From positions 620,001 through 684,000 of the forward strand of contig NZ_CP062788.1 in NCBI RefSeq assembly GCF_025136295.1: DNA of 64,000 bases. Direction: 5' to 3'. A program made the translations under genes and the position numbers. The DNA comes from Aestuariispira ectoiniformans. Lineage in GTDB: Bacteria; Pseudomonadota; Alphaproteobacteria; UBA8366; Aestuariispiraceae. Shown here one piece after another: positions 8,955 to 17,349 of this stretch (the first letter of the stretch is position 1; every line of letters begins with the position of its first letter). Under the pieces are notes generated by a model. The model had not been told where the DNA came from. It ran no database searches and worked only from the letters and a program-made list of their open reading frames with translations.

Positions 8955-9790
8955 CCCATTACAAAGCCGGTGTTATCGGCTGGCCTATCTCGCATTCCCT
9001 GTCGCCACGCCTTCATGGGTTTTGGTTGCATCAGATGGGGATTGAAGGTCGTTACGATGCCGTACCAGTTGAGCCTGACGAGTTGGGCGTCTTCATCGGC
9101 AAGCTGGCGGATCATGGCTATGCCGGGGTGAATGTCACGGTGCCCCATAAACAGGCGGTCATGGAGTTTTGTGACCGGATAGAGCCTCTGGCAAAGCGGA
9201 TCGGGGCGGTGAATACCATAGTGGTGGAAGGTGACGGCAGCCTGACCGGCAGCAATACCGACCATTATGGCTTCAAGCAAAATCTGGTTCAAAGCGGCAA
9301 GATAACCGGGGATATGACCAAGGGTCATGCGGTTGTCCTGGGCGCGGGCGGGGCGTCCCGTGCGGTTTGTACGGCGTTGGAAGAATTGGGGTTTTCCACT
9401 ACTCATCTGCTGAACCGGACTGTGGAAAAGGCGGAAGAGGTGGCCGACGAACTGGGCGGCGCGATCAGGCCGGGGCCTATTGATAGCGCGGCAGACCTGA
9501 TGGACGGGGCGGGATTGCTGGTGAACACCACAAGCCTGGGCATGAAGGGGCAGAAGCCGTTGGAAATCTCCCTGGATCGCCTGCCGGAGACCGCCCTGGT
9601 GACCGATATCGTCTATAACCCGTTGATGACGGATCTGCTGCAGCAGGCCGAGGCGCGCGGCAATCCGGTGGTCGATGGGCTGGGGATGCTGCTGTATCAG
9701 GCCATTCCTGGTTTCAAGTCCTGGTTCCGGCCCAAAGAAGAACCGCAGGTCACGCCGGAATTGCGCGATCATATGCTGGCGGCGCTGTAG
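8951..9790 (+). CDS. aroE: Shikimate dehydrogenase
   Basis: A 279-aa NADP-dependent enzyme that reduces 3-dehydroshikimate to shikimate in aromatic amino acid synthesis. Substrate-site motifs WPISHSLSPRLHGFWL and GVNVTVPHKQAVM are present, then NTDHYGF, the nucleotide-binding loop VLGAGGASRAV, LLNRTVEKAE, and the C-terminal GLGMLLYQA. The length is normal. The ATG overlaps the stop of maf by four bases and coaE follows after 11 nt. Confidence 0.96.
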   Translation: MTHYKAGVIGWPISHSLSPRLHGFWLHQMGIEGRYDAVPVEPDELGVFIGKLADHGYAGVNVTVPHKQAVMEFCDRIEPLAKRIGAVNTIVVEGDGSLTGSNTDHYGFKQNLVQSGKITGDMTKGHAVVLGAGGASRAVCTALEELGFSTTHLLNRTVEKAEEVADELGGAIRPGPIDSAADLMDGAGLLVNTTSLGMKGQKPLEISLDRLPETALVTDIVYNPLMTDLLQQAEARGNPVVDGLGMLLYQAIPGFKSWFRPKEEPQVTPELRDHMLAAL

Positions 9791-9801
9791 GGGCGGTATT
9801 C

Positions 9802-10434
9802 ATGGTCATCATTGGGCTGACAGGCTCCATCGGGATGGGAAAATCGACCGCGGCGGCCATGTTCCGCCGGGAAGGCGTGCCTGTTCATGATGCGGATGCC
9901 ACCGTTCACAGCCAGATGGCCAAAGGCGGCGCGGCGGTTCCCGTCATCGACGGGGAATTTCCCGGCGTCGTGCAGGACGGGGCCGTGGACCGCAAGGCCC
10001 TGGGTGGGCAAGTCTTTGGAAAACCGGAAAAACTTCGTCTTCTGGAGGCAATCCTGCATCCGCTCGTAGCGCGGTCCAGGGATCATTTCCTGCGTATCCA
10101 GGCGCTTGCCGGGCAACCGGTTGTGGTCTTGGACGTGCCGCTGTTGTTTGAAACGGGAACCAACCGTCTGTGCGACTATACGCTTCTGGTAACCGCGCCA
10201 ACTTTCCTTCAAAAACAACGAGTTTTGCGCCGTCCGGGGATGAGCGGGGAACGCCTGGCCCATGTTTTGGCGCAACAGATGCCGGACCTTGAAAAACGGC
10301 TGCTGGCCGATGTGGTGATCGAGACAGGGCTTGGAAAACGGCCGGTTTTGCGGCAAATCCAGGCGGTGATCCGGCAATGCCGCCATGAAAAGGGCCGTCA
10401 TTGGCCACCGGCTTTGGGTCAAAAGAATAAATAA
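9802..10434 (+). CDS. coaE: Dephospho-CoA kinase
   Basis: A 210-aa P-loop kinase that phosphorylates dephospho-CoA, the last step of coenzyme A synthesis. Visible are the Walker A motif GLTGSIGMGKST at the N-terminus, VHDADATVH, HPLVARSRDHFL, VLDVPLLFETG and the lid region VLRRPGMSGE. In most homologues the lid reads R..RD.....A, and here the aspartate is absent. The conserved CoaE neighbourhood aroE-coaE-dnaQ is intact. Confidence 0.95.
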   Translation: MVIIGLTGSIGMGKSTAAAMFRREGVPVHDADATVHSQMAKGGAAVPVIDGEFPGVVQDGAVDRKALGGQVFGKPEKLRLLEAILHPLVARSRDHFLRIQALAGQPVVVLDVPLLFETGTNRLCDYTLLVTAPTFLQKQRVLRRPGMSGERLAHVLAQQMPDLEKRLLADVVIETGLGKRPVLRQIQAVIRQCRHEKGRHWPPALGQKNK

Positions 10435-10469
10435 AACCGATTTTATTAGGTATGGTTTAGGATTTTCAG

Positions 10470-11147
10470 ATGCGTGAGATTGTTCTTGATACGGAAACCA
10501 CAGGCTTTGACCCCTATGCGGGGCACAGGATTGTGGAAATCGGCTGTGTGGAACTGATCAACCGCATGGCGACCGGCAAGGTCTATCACCAATATATCAA
10601 TCCCGAACGGGACATGCCGGAGGAGGCGTTCAAGGTTCACGGCCTGTCGGAAGACTTCCTGAGCGGGCATCCCGTCTTCAAGGATATTGCGCAGGATTTC
10701 CTCGATTTCATTCAGGATGCGGCGCTGGTGATCCATAACGCCAGCTTTGATATGAAATTCCTGAATGCGGAGCTGGAATGGCTGAGCATTCCGCATATTC
10801 CCATGGACCGCGCGGTCGATACGCTGGCCATTGCCCGCAAGAAATTCCCCGGTTCCCAGGTCAGCCTGGACGCCCTGTGCCGCCGCTTCGAGATCGACAA
10901 CTCGTCGCGTGATTTCCACGGCGCGCTGTTGGACTCCGAACTTCTGGCAGAGGTTTATCTGGAACTGACCGGCGGCCGGCAGCCGGGTCTTGAACTGGCG
11001 GGTGACGATAACGGCGGCTATAGCGATATGAGCGCCTTTGGCAACAAGCCGAAGAAGGAAGCCCGGACTTACAGCGTTCCCGACGAGGAAAAGGCGCTGC
11101 ATGAGGAGTTCCTAAAACAAATCACCGATCCCATCTGGAACCGGTGA
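10470..11147 (+). CDS. dnaQ: DNA polymerase III epsilon subunit (3'-5' proofreading exonuclease)
   Basis: A 225-aa DEDDh exonuclease. ExoI is IVLDTETTGFDP at residues 3-14, ExoII is LVIHNASFDMKFLN near 90, and ExoIII is FHGALLDSELLAEVY near 150 with the catalytic His and Asp. The tail after residue 170 is the usual variable linker to the alpha subunit. AGGA lies seven bases before the ATG. It ends the rightward operon and converges on secB with 34 nt between. Confidence 0.96.
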   Translation: MREIVLDTETTGFDPYAGHRIVEIGCVELINRMATGKVYHQYINPERDMPEEAFKVHGLSEDFLSGHPVFKDIAQDFLDFIQDAALVIHNASFDMKFLNAELEWLSIPHIPMDRAVDTLAIARKKFPGSQVSLDALCRRFEIDNSSRDFHGALLDSELLAEVYLELTGGRQPGLELAGDDNGGYSDMSAFGNKPKKEARTYSVPDEEKALHEEFLKQITDPIWNR

Positions 11148-11181
11148 TCTGCAAAAGTCTTCAAATCCCCGAAAACAGGGA

Positions 11182-11718
11182 TCAGGCAGTGGCGTTTTCT
11201 TCGCCGTTGCCTTCTTTTTCCGCTTCGGCGGCCTGTGCGGCAGCAACGCGCTGACGGAACAGGTCCATAAAGTCGACCGGCGCCAGCATGACTGCCGGGA
11301 AGCCGCCATTGGCGACAGCTTCGGAAAAGATGCTGCGCGCATAGGGGAACAGCAGACGCGGAATTTCCACGAACAGGATCATCTGCATCAGTTCCTGCTG
11401 CAGGCCTTCGGCGATCCGGGTGACGCCGCCATAAACCTGTTCGACCAGGTAATGCGTGTCGTCGCCGTCTTTGGACTGGCCGCGCAGGTGAACGGATACT
11501 TCGTAGTCTGTCTGGGAAAGCTGCTGCACCGTGACGTCCACATTGACGTCCAGTTCCTGGTTTTCACGGTTTTTGGTGAAGACCATCGGCGCATTCGGGT
11601 TCTCGAAGGACAGGTCCTTCAGATACTGCACCATGATGGAGAAGGGCATCTGATTGCCCTGCGCGGCGCCTTCGGAGGCTTCAGCCTGTTCGTTGGTCTG
11701 ATTGTCGGTATCAGCCAT
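11182..11718 (-). CDS. secB: Protein-export chaperone SecB
   Basis: A 178-aa cytosolic tetrameric chaperone that keeps preproteins unfolded and hands them to SecA. The core reads IMVQYLKDLSFENPNAP, YEVSVHLRG, YGGVTRI, then LFPYARSIFSEAVANGGFPAVMLAPVDF, all hallmark segments. The N-terminal 20 residues are acidic and low-complexity, and the C-terminal tail is Ala/Glu-rich, as in alphaproteobacterial SecB. It stands as a single gene on the minus strand, with fxsA upstream of it on the same strand. Confidence 0.96.
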   Translation of the reverse strand: MADTDNQTNEQAEASEGAAQGNQMPFSIMVQYLKDLSFENPNAPMVFTKNRENQELDVNVDVTVQQLSQTDYEVSVHLRGQSKDGDDTHYLVEQVYGGVTRIAEGLQQELMQMILFVEIPRLLFPYARSIFSEAVANGGFPAVMLAPVDFMDLFRQRVAAAQAAEAEKEGNGEENATA

Positions 11719-11821
11719 TTAGTGAATGCTCCCATGAGATAGGTAAAATTGTTCTGACCTGTGGCTAGCATGTCAGAAAGGGTGCGACAACCATTTCGCA
11801 GCCTATCCGTAACGGCAGGTG

Positions 11822-12322
11822 TTACTGCGGGTCCCGTTTGTCGTTATCCACCTCATGATAGTCGCCGTCGATGACCGGTCCCTGACGGTCCGTGCCGCCG
11901 TCGCCGCGCGGTCCTGCGCCGGGTCCGTGAAAGTCCTGGCTGGTGTGGATATGCGTATAGCGGACGCTGCCACGGGCTTTCAGCAGGTCCCACATTCCAC
12001 GGCCCAGGAAAGAGCGGACCGGCGGAATCAACAGCAAAAATCCGATTGTGTCGGTCAGAAAGCCGGGGGTCAGCAACAGCACCCCGGCCACCAGCAGGCA
12101 CAGGCCGGTGAAGACTTCTTCCAGCGGCATGCGGTTTTCCGCCATGGCCTGATTGGCCCGCTGCCACACGGCCAGTCCCTGATTGCGCACCAGTGCGGTG
12201 CCGATAAATGCCGTCAGGATCACGATGGCCAGGGTCCAGCCCAGCCCGATCCGGTCGCCAACCTGAATGAACAGGGCGATTTCCGCCATGGGAACTAAAA
12301 TAAAAAGAAGGAGGAGGGGCAT
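11822..12322 (-). CDS. FxsA family membrane protein
   Basis: A 166-aa protein with a short N-terminal membrane helix (PLLLLFILVPMAEIALFIQV), a second at residues 27-45 (LGWTLAIVILTAFIGTALV) and a hydrophobic stretch around 75-100 (LLVAGVLLLTPGFLTDTIGF) carrying the LLTPGFLTD signature. The last 60 residues are hydrophilic and rich in Gly, Asp and His. FxsA is known in E. coli from suppression of F-plasmid exclusion of phage T7, and its cellular role is unclear. It lies upstream of secB on the same strand with a 103-nt gap. Confidence 0.9.
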   Translation of the reverse strand: MPLLLLFILVPMAEIALFIQVGDRIGLGWTLAIVILTAFIGTALVRNQGLAVWQRANQAMAENRMPLEEVFTGLCLLVAGVLLLTPGFLTDTIGFLLLIPPVRSFLGRGMWDLLKARGSVRYTHIHTSQDFHGPGAGPRGDGGTDRQGPVIDGDYHEVDNDKRDPQ

Positions 12323-12424
12323 CTTGCTCTTTATCCGGTGAACGCCTATCTAACTGTGAACGATACAGCCTAACCTATGGGTTTCCATTGCTTTCGTTCT
12401 CCTTTAACCTAAGGAGGGAAAGCG

Positions 12425-12493
12425 ATGGTTACAACGGTAAGTCGGCTGTTTTCGAAAACAGTCAAATATTTGCGCTCTATGGGTCAGGTCTGA
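12425..12493 (+). CDS. Possible 22-aa leader peptide upstream of the Tim44-like gene
   Basis: ATG at 12425 is preceded by AAGGAGG (12411-12417) at good spacing and opens a 22-codon frame (MVTTVSRLFSKTVKYLRSMGQV) that stops three bases before the Tim44-like ATG. The downstream gene has a much weaker site of its own, so ribosomes finishing here could re-initiate there. The frame contains a perfect 16-bp palindrome. It could be a coupling or leader ORF, or a chance frame; no homologue is known to me. Confidence 0.4.
   Translation: MVTTVSRLFSKTVKYLRSMGQV
12446..12461. promoter_or_regulatory. Perfect 16-bp palindrome CTGTTTTCGAAAACAG
   Basis: Eight bases on each side are exactly complementary around TTCGAA, 36-51 bp before the Tim44-like start and inside the short leader frame. 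It could be a protein-binding site or form a small RNA stem. No function is assigned. Confidence 0.4.
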
Positions 12494-12496
12494 TCA

Positions 12497-13183
12497 ATGA
12501 ACGGTATTCCGCTCGATATTATCATTTTCGCGGCAATTGCAATTTTCCTCATTTTCCGGCTTGGAAGTGTTCTGGGGAAACGCACGGGCCATCAGCGGAA
12601 CCCGTCCGACTATTCCCAGGCGGAAGGCCGTCCGGCCAAACCGCGTGAAGATGAAGAGACCAAAGTCGTCGAATTGCCATCCCTGGAAGACCGCAAGCTG
12701 GAAGAAGAAGACGCCAAGCTGATGAAGGGTCCGCTGGCCGATGGCTTCACCCAGATCAAGGTGGCCGATCAAAGCTTCAGCCCCGCGCATTTCCTGAAAG
12801 GGGCTTCTGCCGCCTTTGAAATGGTCCTGAATGCCTATGTGGCCGGGGATCGCAAGACCCTGAAACAGTTGCTGTCCAAGGACCTTATGGCCAATTTTGC
12901 CCGTGCCATTGATGAGCGCGAGGGTGAAGGCCAGCGTATCGAGGATACCCTGGTCGGGATCGACAAGGCTGATATCCTTGAGGCCCGCATGGCAGACGAC
13001 ACGGCGCTGGTAACGGTGAAATTCGTTTCCAAACAGGTCAATGTTCTGTTCGACAAGGACAATAACGTGGTCGATGGCGATGCGCATAAGGTCATCGAAG
13101 TGACCGATATCTGGACCTTCGCACGCAATACCCGTTCCCGCGATCCGAACTGGGAACTGGTTGCCACGCGCAGCCCCAATTAA
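12497..13183 (+). CDS. Tim44-like domain protein (Tim44/TimA family)
   Basis: A 228-aa protein with an N-terminal membrane anchor (IPLDIIIFAAIAIFLIFRLGSVLG), a charged linker rich in Glu/Lys/Arg (about residues 30-80) and a C-terminal Tim44-like domain. The domain includes FLKGASAAFEMVLNAYVAGDRKTLKQLLS and ends WTFARNTRSRDPNWELVATRSP. Bacterial members resemble the matrix part of the mitochondrial Tim44 import factor; in alphaproteobacteria their role at the membrane is poorly defined. It is followed 25 nt later by mltA. A possible leader ORF precedes it. Confidence 0.92.
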   Translation: MNGIPLDIIIFAAIAIFLIFRLGSVLGKRTGHQRNPSDYSQAEGRPAKPREDEETKVVELPSLEDRKLEEEDAKLMKGPLADGFTQIKVADQSFSPAHFLKGASAAFEMVLNAYVAGDRKTLKQLLSKDLMANFARAIDEREGEGQRIEDTLVGIDKADILEARMADDTALVTVKFVSKQVNVLFDKDNNVVDGDAHKVIEVTDIWTFARNTRSRDPNWELVATRSPN

Positions 13184-13208
13184 GCAACCAAGCCACGGTC
13201 TGATTTCC

Positions 13209-14408
13209 ATGAAAATCCGGTTCTTTCACCTTGCCGCGACCCTTGCACTGGGCGCGGCATTGGCCGCCTGTACCCCGAAAAAACCCATCGAAAAAAAGCC
13301 TGCGAAAGCGGTGTTGGTGGAGAAAGCGGGATTTGACGAACTTCCGGGCTGGCAGGATGGAAGCCAGGAAGGCGCCTGGACTGCGCTGACCCGAAGCTGC
13401 GGCAAGATCCTGTCCCTGCCTGCAACGGCGCAGGTGGGCAGCAAGCTGATCCAGTCCTATGCATCCGACTGGCAGGATGCCTGCCGGAAGATCACCGATC
13501 TGGGCAGTCTGGACAGCGATCACGCCCGCGCGGTGATCGAACGGGAATTCACGCCCTTCCGGATCAGTCAGAATGGCAAGACGGATGGCCTGTTCACCGG
13601 CTATTTCGAGGCAGAGCTGCATGGCTCGCTGACACCGGATGAGACCTATCGCTATCCGCTTTATGCCAAACCGGATGATCTGGTAACGGTCGATCTGGGG
13701 CAATTTGCCGCGGATTTGAAGGGACGCCATCTTGTTGGCCGGGTGGAAAAGGGCAAATTCAAACCCTATCCGAAGCGCGGCGCAATCGAGTCCGGGCAGT
13801 TGGACGGCAAGGGGCTGGAACTGCTGTGGATCGACGACGCGGTCGATGTCTTCCTGTTGCAGGTTCAGGGTTCAGGCCGGGTGGTTCTGCCCGACGGCAA
13901 GGTCGTGCGGGTTGGTTTTGCCGGACATAACGGCCATGCCTATCAATCCATTGGCCGCCATCTGATTGATGCCGGTGAGTTGAAACCGCATCAGGCCTCC
14001 TGGGATGGTATCAAGAAATGGATTGCGGACAATCCGGACAAGGCCAGTGCGCTGTTTGCGGTCAATCCGCGTTTCATTTTCTTCCGCAAGCTGGACGGCG
14101 ATGGTCCGATCGGCAGCCAGGGCGTGGCGTTAAGCCCGGAACGAAGCCTGGCCGTGGATAAGAAATTCGTGCCCCTGGGCACGCCGATCTGGCTGGATAC
14201 GGTCTGGCCATCACAGCATGACAAGGCCCTGCGCCGTCTGATGGTGGCCCAGGACACAGGCAGCGCAATCAAGGGCGCTGTGCGTGGTGATTTTTTCTGG
14301 GGATATGGCGAACCGGCTTTGGAAAAGGCAGGCCGCATGAAAAGCCCGGGACGCTATTTCCTGTTGCTGCCCAATCCGCTGGCCGCACGTATGGCTGCCG
14401 CGTCCTGA
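13209..14408 (+). CDS. mltA: Membrane-bound lytic murein transglycosylase A
   Basis: A 399-aa lipoprotein that cleaves the MurNAc-GlcNAc bond of peptidoglycan to form 1,6-anhydro ends. The signal peptide ends in a lipobox LAAC with Cys21. The MltA domain includes GLFTGYFEAELHGS, LLWIDDAVDVFLLQVQGSGRV and FVGFAGHNGHAYQSIGRHL-type sequence. The C-terminal 3D domain carries the catalytic aspartate region AQDTGSAIKGAVRGDFFWG. The frame extends 16 codons upstream, overlapping the Tim44-like gene, but the ATG at 13209 gives the signal peptide. In relatives smr and an XRE gene commonly follow; here they come 3.6 kb later. Confidence 0.95.
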   Translation: MKIRFFHLAATLALGAALAACTPKKPIEKKPAKAVLVEKAGFDELPGWQDGSQEGAWTALTRSCGKILSLPATAQVGSKLIQSYASDWQDACRKITDLGSLDSDHARAVIEREFTPFRISQNGKTDGLFTGYFEAELHGSLTPDETYRYPLYAKPDDLVTVDLGQFAADLKGRHLVGRVEKGKFKPYPKRGAIESGQLDGKGLELLWIDDAVDVFLLQVQGSGRVVLPDGKVVRVGFAGHNGHAYQSIGRHLIDAGELKPHQASWDGIKKWIADNPDKASALFAVNPRFIFFRKLDGDGPIGSQGVALSPERSLAVDKKFVPLGTPIWLDTVWPSQHDKALRRLMVAQDTGSAIKGAVRGDFFWGYGEPALEKAGRMKSPGRYFLLLPNPLAARMAAAS

Positions 14409-14415
14409 GCCTGAC

Positions 14416-14940
14416 CTAATCTTCCAGATCCGCACAGGGGATGATGTCGAGGTGGCTGCCGTCGATCCCCGTACTGATATCAAAATCGAAAGTGTCGAAA
14501 TCGTAACGCGTCATGCCGAAGATATGACGGATGGCACCGTCTTCTGATGCCAATGGCAGCATCAGGCGCTGGGATCGGAGATAGGTGTTGTCATCCTTGG
14601 CAGGACTGATGGATTCCCCGTGGACGATGGCCCGGGCGTTGCGCATCTTGTCCCAGTAGCCGCGAACCAGGGCCGCAATATCCGGTGAATAGATCTGATT
14701 GATCAACAGCCCGGACATGCTGCGTTTGAAGGCTTCCTGAATATGTTCGCCTGCCAGCCGGCAGCGGTAGGTGTCTTCCTCGTCCAGATATTCATAAAGC
14801 CAGACATACCGCAGGCTTCGCCCGATGGCGGTCGGGTCGATATCCGCCCGCAGAGGCACGGGCCGTTCCATACGGATTGATTGCCAGTGATCATACAGCC
14901 GCAGGAAATTGGGATCTTTGATCTGGGGGCGCAGGTGCAT
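14416..14940 (-). CDS. PAS domain protein (PAS_5 type)
   Basis: A 174-aa soluble protein resembling the alphaproteobacterial PAS_5 family. It has an N-terminal LRLYDHWQSIRMER segment, then PTAIGRSLRYVWLYEYLDEEDTYRCRLAGEHIQEAF and a C-terminal strand LMLPLASEDGAIRHIFGMTRYD. There is no output domain, so the signal it passes on is unknown. It is a single gene on the minus strand, convergent with mltA (7 nt between stops) and divergent from lutA across 192 nt. Confidence 0.8.
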   Translation of the reverse strand: MHLRPQIKDPNFLRLYDHWQSIRMERPVPLRADIDPTAIGRSLRYVWLYEYLDEEDTYRCRLAGEHIQEAFKRSMSGLLINQIYSPDIAALVRGYWDKMRNARAIVHGESISPAKDDNTYLRSQRLMLPLASEDGAIRHIFGMTRYDFDTFDFDISTGIDGSHLDIIPCADLED

Positions 14941-15132
14941 AGACGGGTACCGCCTTTGTCATCGCTGTTCTAACTTTGCCGTTGGCCCTCCTATAAAGCA
15001 TTCCGTAATATTCTCCAATGCTGTCCTTAAACTTGATGAAACCGTTCCGGCTTTTGCCATTCCCTCTTGCGTCGGGTAATACTCATGACCAGGAAAAAGA
15101 TAAATATCGCTTCTGGATCAGGAGTTACTTGA

Positions 15133-15897
15133 ATGGAACAGCCAAGGGTCGGCCTGTTTGTTACTTGTTTGGTGGACATGTTCCGTCCGCAAATCGGTTT
15201 TGCGGCGGTGAAACTTATGGAAGAGGCGGGATGTGAGGTTTCCGTCCCTGAGGCTCAGACCTGCTGCGGTCAGCCTGCATTCAACTCCGGCGACAATGAA
15301 GACAGTCGTGACATCGCCAAACAGGTGATCAATACCTTCGCGGATTTTGATTATGTCGTGGCGCCATCGGGCTCCTGCGCGGCAATGATCCGGGAGCATT
15401 ACCCCGAATTGTTCACGGATGATCCGGAATGGTCCGCCCGTGCGCATCAATTGTCCATGCGCACCTATGAATTGATCTCATTCCTCGTTGATGTCCTGAA
15501 AGTTGACAAGGTTACAGCCGAATATTCCGGCAAGGTAACATATCACGACAGTTGTTCCGGCCTGCGGGAGCTGGATATCAAGCAACAGCCCCGTCAGCTT
15601 CTGGGGTCGGTCGACGGTCTGGCGCTGACCGAACTGCCGGGGGCAGAGGTCTGCTGCGGTTTCGGCGGTACGTTTTGCGTCAAATATCCCGAGATTTCCA
15701 ACAAGATGGTTGAGGAAAAGACCGACAATATCAAAGCCACGGGCGCGGATACGCTGTTGGCGGGGGACCTGGGCTGTCTGATGAATATGGCAGGTAAATT
15801 GAAACGCCAGGGCAGCGATATCAAGGTCCGCCATGTGGCGGAGGTGCTGGCCGATATGGGTGACGAACCGGCCATTGCTGAAGGGACGGGGGATTAG
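15133..15897 (+). CDS. lutA: L-lactate utilisation protein LutA (LldE), Fe-S oxidoreductase subunit
   Basis: A 254-aa protein with two cysteine-rich CCG domains typical of LutA/GlpC-type subunits: PEAQTCCGQPAFNSG near residue 45 and EVCCGFGGTFCVKYP near 175, with APSGSCAAMI and YHDSCSGLRELDI between. Together with LutB and LutC it oxidises L-lactate to pyruvate in the cytoplasm. AGGAG lies 9 nt before the ATG. lutB follows after 3 nt. The upstream 192 nt contain no clear operator that I can name. Confidence 0.95.
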   Translation: MEQPRVGLFVTCLVDMFRPQIGFAAVKLMEEAGCEVSVPEAQTCCGQPAFNSGDNEDSRDIAKQVINTFADFDYVVAPSGSCAAMIREHYPELFTDDPEWSARAHQLSMRTYELISFLVDVLKVDKVTAEYSGKVTYHDSCSGLRELDIKQQPRQLLGSVDGLALTELPGAEVCCGFGGTFCVKYPEISNKMVEEKTDNIKATGADTLLAGDLGCLMNMAGKLKRQGSDIKVRHVAEVLADMGDEPAIAEGTGD

Positions 15898-15900
15898 GCC

Positions 15901-17349
15901 ATGCAATCGACCAGTTTCAAATTCAGGGAAAACGCCCATGAGGCCATGGGCAACGCCACCCTGCAGACCGCGCTTTCCAAGATGAAGGTAGGTTTTGTGG
16001 AGCGGCGCGCGGCGGCGGCGGAAAAGCTGCCGGAATTCGAAGACCTGCGCGATCAGGCCCGCGATATCAAAAACCATACCCTTGCCCATATCGACCTCTA
16101 TCTGGAACGGTTCGAGGCCCGTGTCACCGAACAGGGCGGCAAGGTCCATTGGGCGCGCAATGCCAAGGAAGCCTGCGACCATGTGATCGACATCTGCCGG
16201 TCGCTGGACGCCAAAATGGTCACCAAGGGCAAAAGCATGGTGTCGGAGGAAATCGCCCTCAACACCGCGCTTGAGGGGGAAGGCCTGGAAGTGGTCGAGA
16301 CTGACCTGGGTGAATATATCATCCAGCTTCGCGATGAAGCGCCAAGCCATATTATTGCCCCGGCCATCCATGTTCTGAAGGAACAGGTGGCGGAGAATTT
16401 CCGTAGTAAACACAAGGACCTGGACCCGGACCGCCAGTTGGAGGAGCCGACGCAGCTTATCCAGGAGGCCCGCCAGGTCCTGCGCCAGAAATATCTGGAT
16501 TCCGATGTCGGGATCACCGGCGCGAATTTCCTGATTGCGGAGACGGGAACCAGCGTTATCGTCACCAACGAGGGGAACGGCGACCTGACCCAGACCATGC
16601 CGAAGGCGCATGTGGTGATTGCCAGCCTGGAAAAGATCGTGCCGACCCTGGAAGACGCCAGCGCGATCCTGCGTGTGCTGGCGCGGTCGGCCACGGGCCA
16701 GGAGTTTTCCTCCTATACGACCTTCTCCAGCGGGCCGAAACGTGACGAGGACCCGGATGGGCCGGAAGAATATCATGTGATCCTGCTGGATAACGGTCGC
16801 AGCGCCATGTTGGGCACGGAATTCCAGGATATGCTGCGCTGTATCCGCTGCGGGGCCTGTATGAACCACTGTCCGGTCTATGGCGCAGTGGGCGGTCATG
16901 CCTATGGCTGGGTTTATCCTGGACCTATGGGAGCAGTTCTCACGCCTAGTTTCATCGGGGTGGAAGAGGCGCATCACCTGCCCAATGCCTCTACCTTCTG
17001 TGGACGCTGCGAACAGGTTTGTCCCATGCGTATTCCGCTGCCCAAGATGATGCGCCATTACCGGCAAAAGGAATATGAGACGGGTCTTGCGCCGAAATCC
17101 GTCCGTTGGGGGCTCGCCTTATGGGCATCCCTCGCCAAACGGCCAAAACTTTATCAGCGGCTGACCGGCATCCAGTCGCGTCTTCTCGGGGCGTTGGGCC
17201 GCAAGCAGGGCAGTTTCTATAACCTGCCGATGGCCAAGGGATGGACCGACCACCGGGAAATGCCCGCACCGCAGGGTAAGACATTCCAACAGCTTTGGCA
17301 GGAGAAGGGGGGGCGTCGCGCACCTTCCGCAAAGGGAGACCGCTCATGA
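15901..17349 (+). CDS. lutB: L-lactate utilisation protein LutB (LldF), ferredoxin-like Fe-S subunit
   Basis: A 482-aa Fe-S protein of the LutB family. The first two thirds are the LUD domain (TKGKSMVSEEIALN, GITGANFLIAETGTSVIVTNEGN). The last third carries two 4Fe-4S motifs: CIRCGACMNHCPVYGAVGG near residue 317 and CGRCEQVCPMRIPLPKM near 365. Electron transfer from lactate through this subunit is expected. The stop TGA overlaps the lutC start (ATGA), so the two genes are translationally coupled. Confidence 0.95.
   Translation: MQSTSFKFRENAHEAMGNATLQTALSKMKVGFVERRAAAAEKLPEFEDLRDQARDIKNHTLAHIDLYLERFEARVTEQGGKVHWARNAKEACDHVIDICRSLDAKMVTKGKSMVSEEIALNTALEGEGLEVVETDLGEYIIQLRDEAPSHIIAPAIHVLKEQVAENFRSKHKDLDPDRQLEEPTQLIQEARQVLRQKYLDSDVGITGANFLIAETGTSVIVTNEGNGDLTQTMPKAHVVIASLEKIVPTLEDASAILRVLARSATGQEFSSYTTFSSGPKRDEDPDGPEEYHVILLDNGRSAMLGTEFQDMLRCIRCGACMNHCPVYGAVGGHAYGWVYPGPMGAVLTPSFIGVEEAHHLPNASTFCGRCEQVCPMRIPLPKMMRHYRQKEYETGLAPKSVRWGLALWASLAKRPKLYQRLTGIQSRLLGALGRKQGSFYNLPMAKGWTDHREMPAPQGKTFQQLWQEKGGRRAPSAKGDRS

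Noticed and set aside
15478-17067. A 529-codon frame on the minus strand opposite lutA/lutB
   Set aside because: The plus strand encodes clear Fe-S proteins with conserved Cys motifs; the opposite frame is a high-GC artefact.
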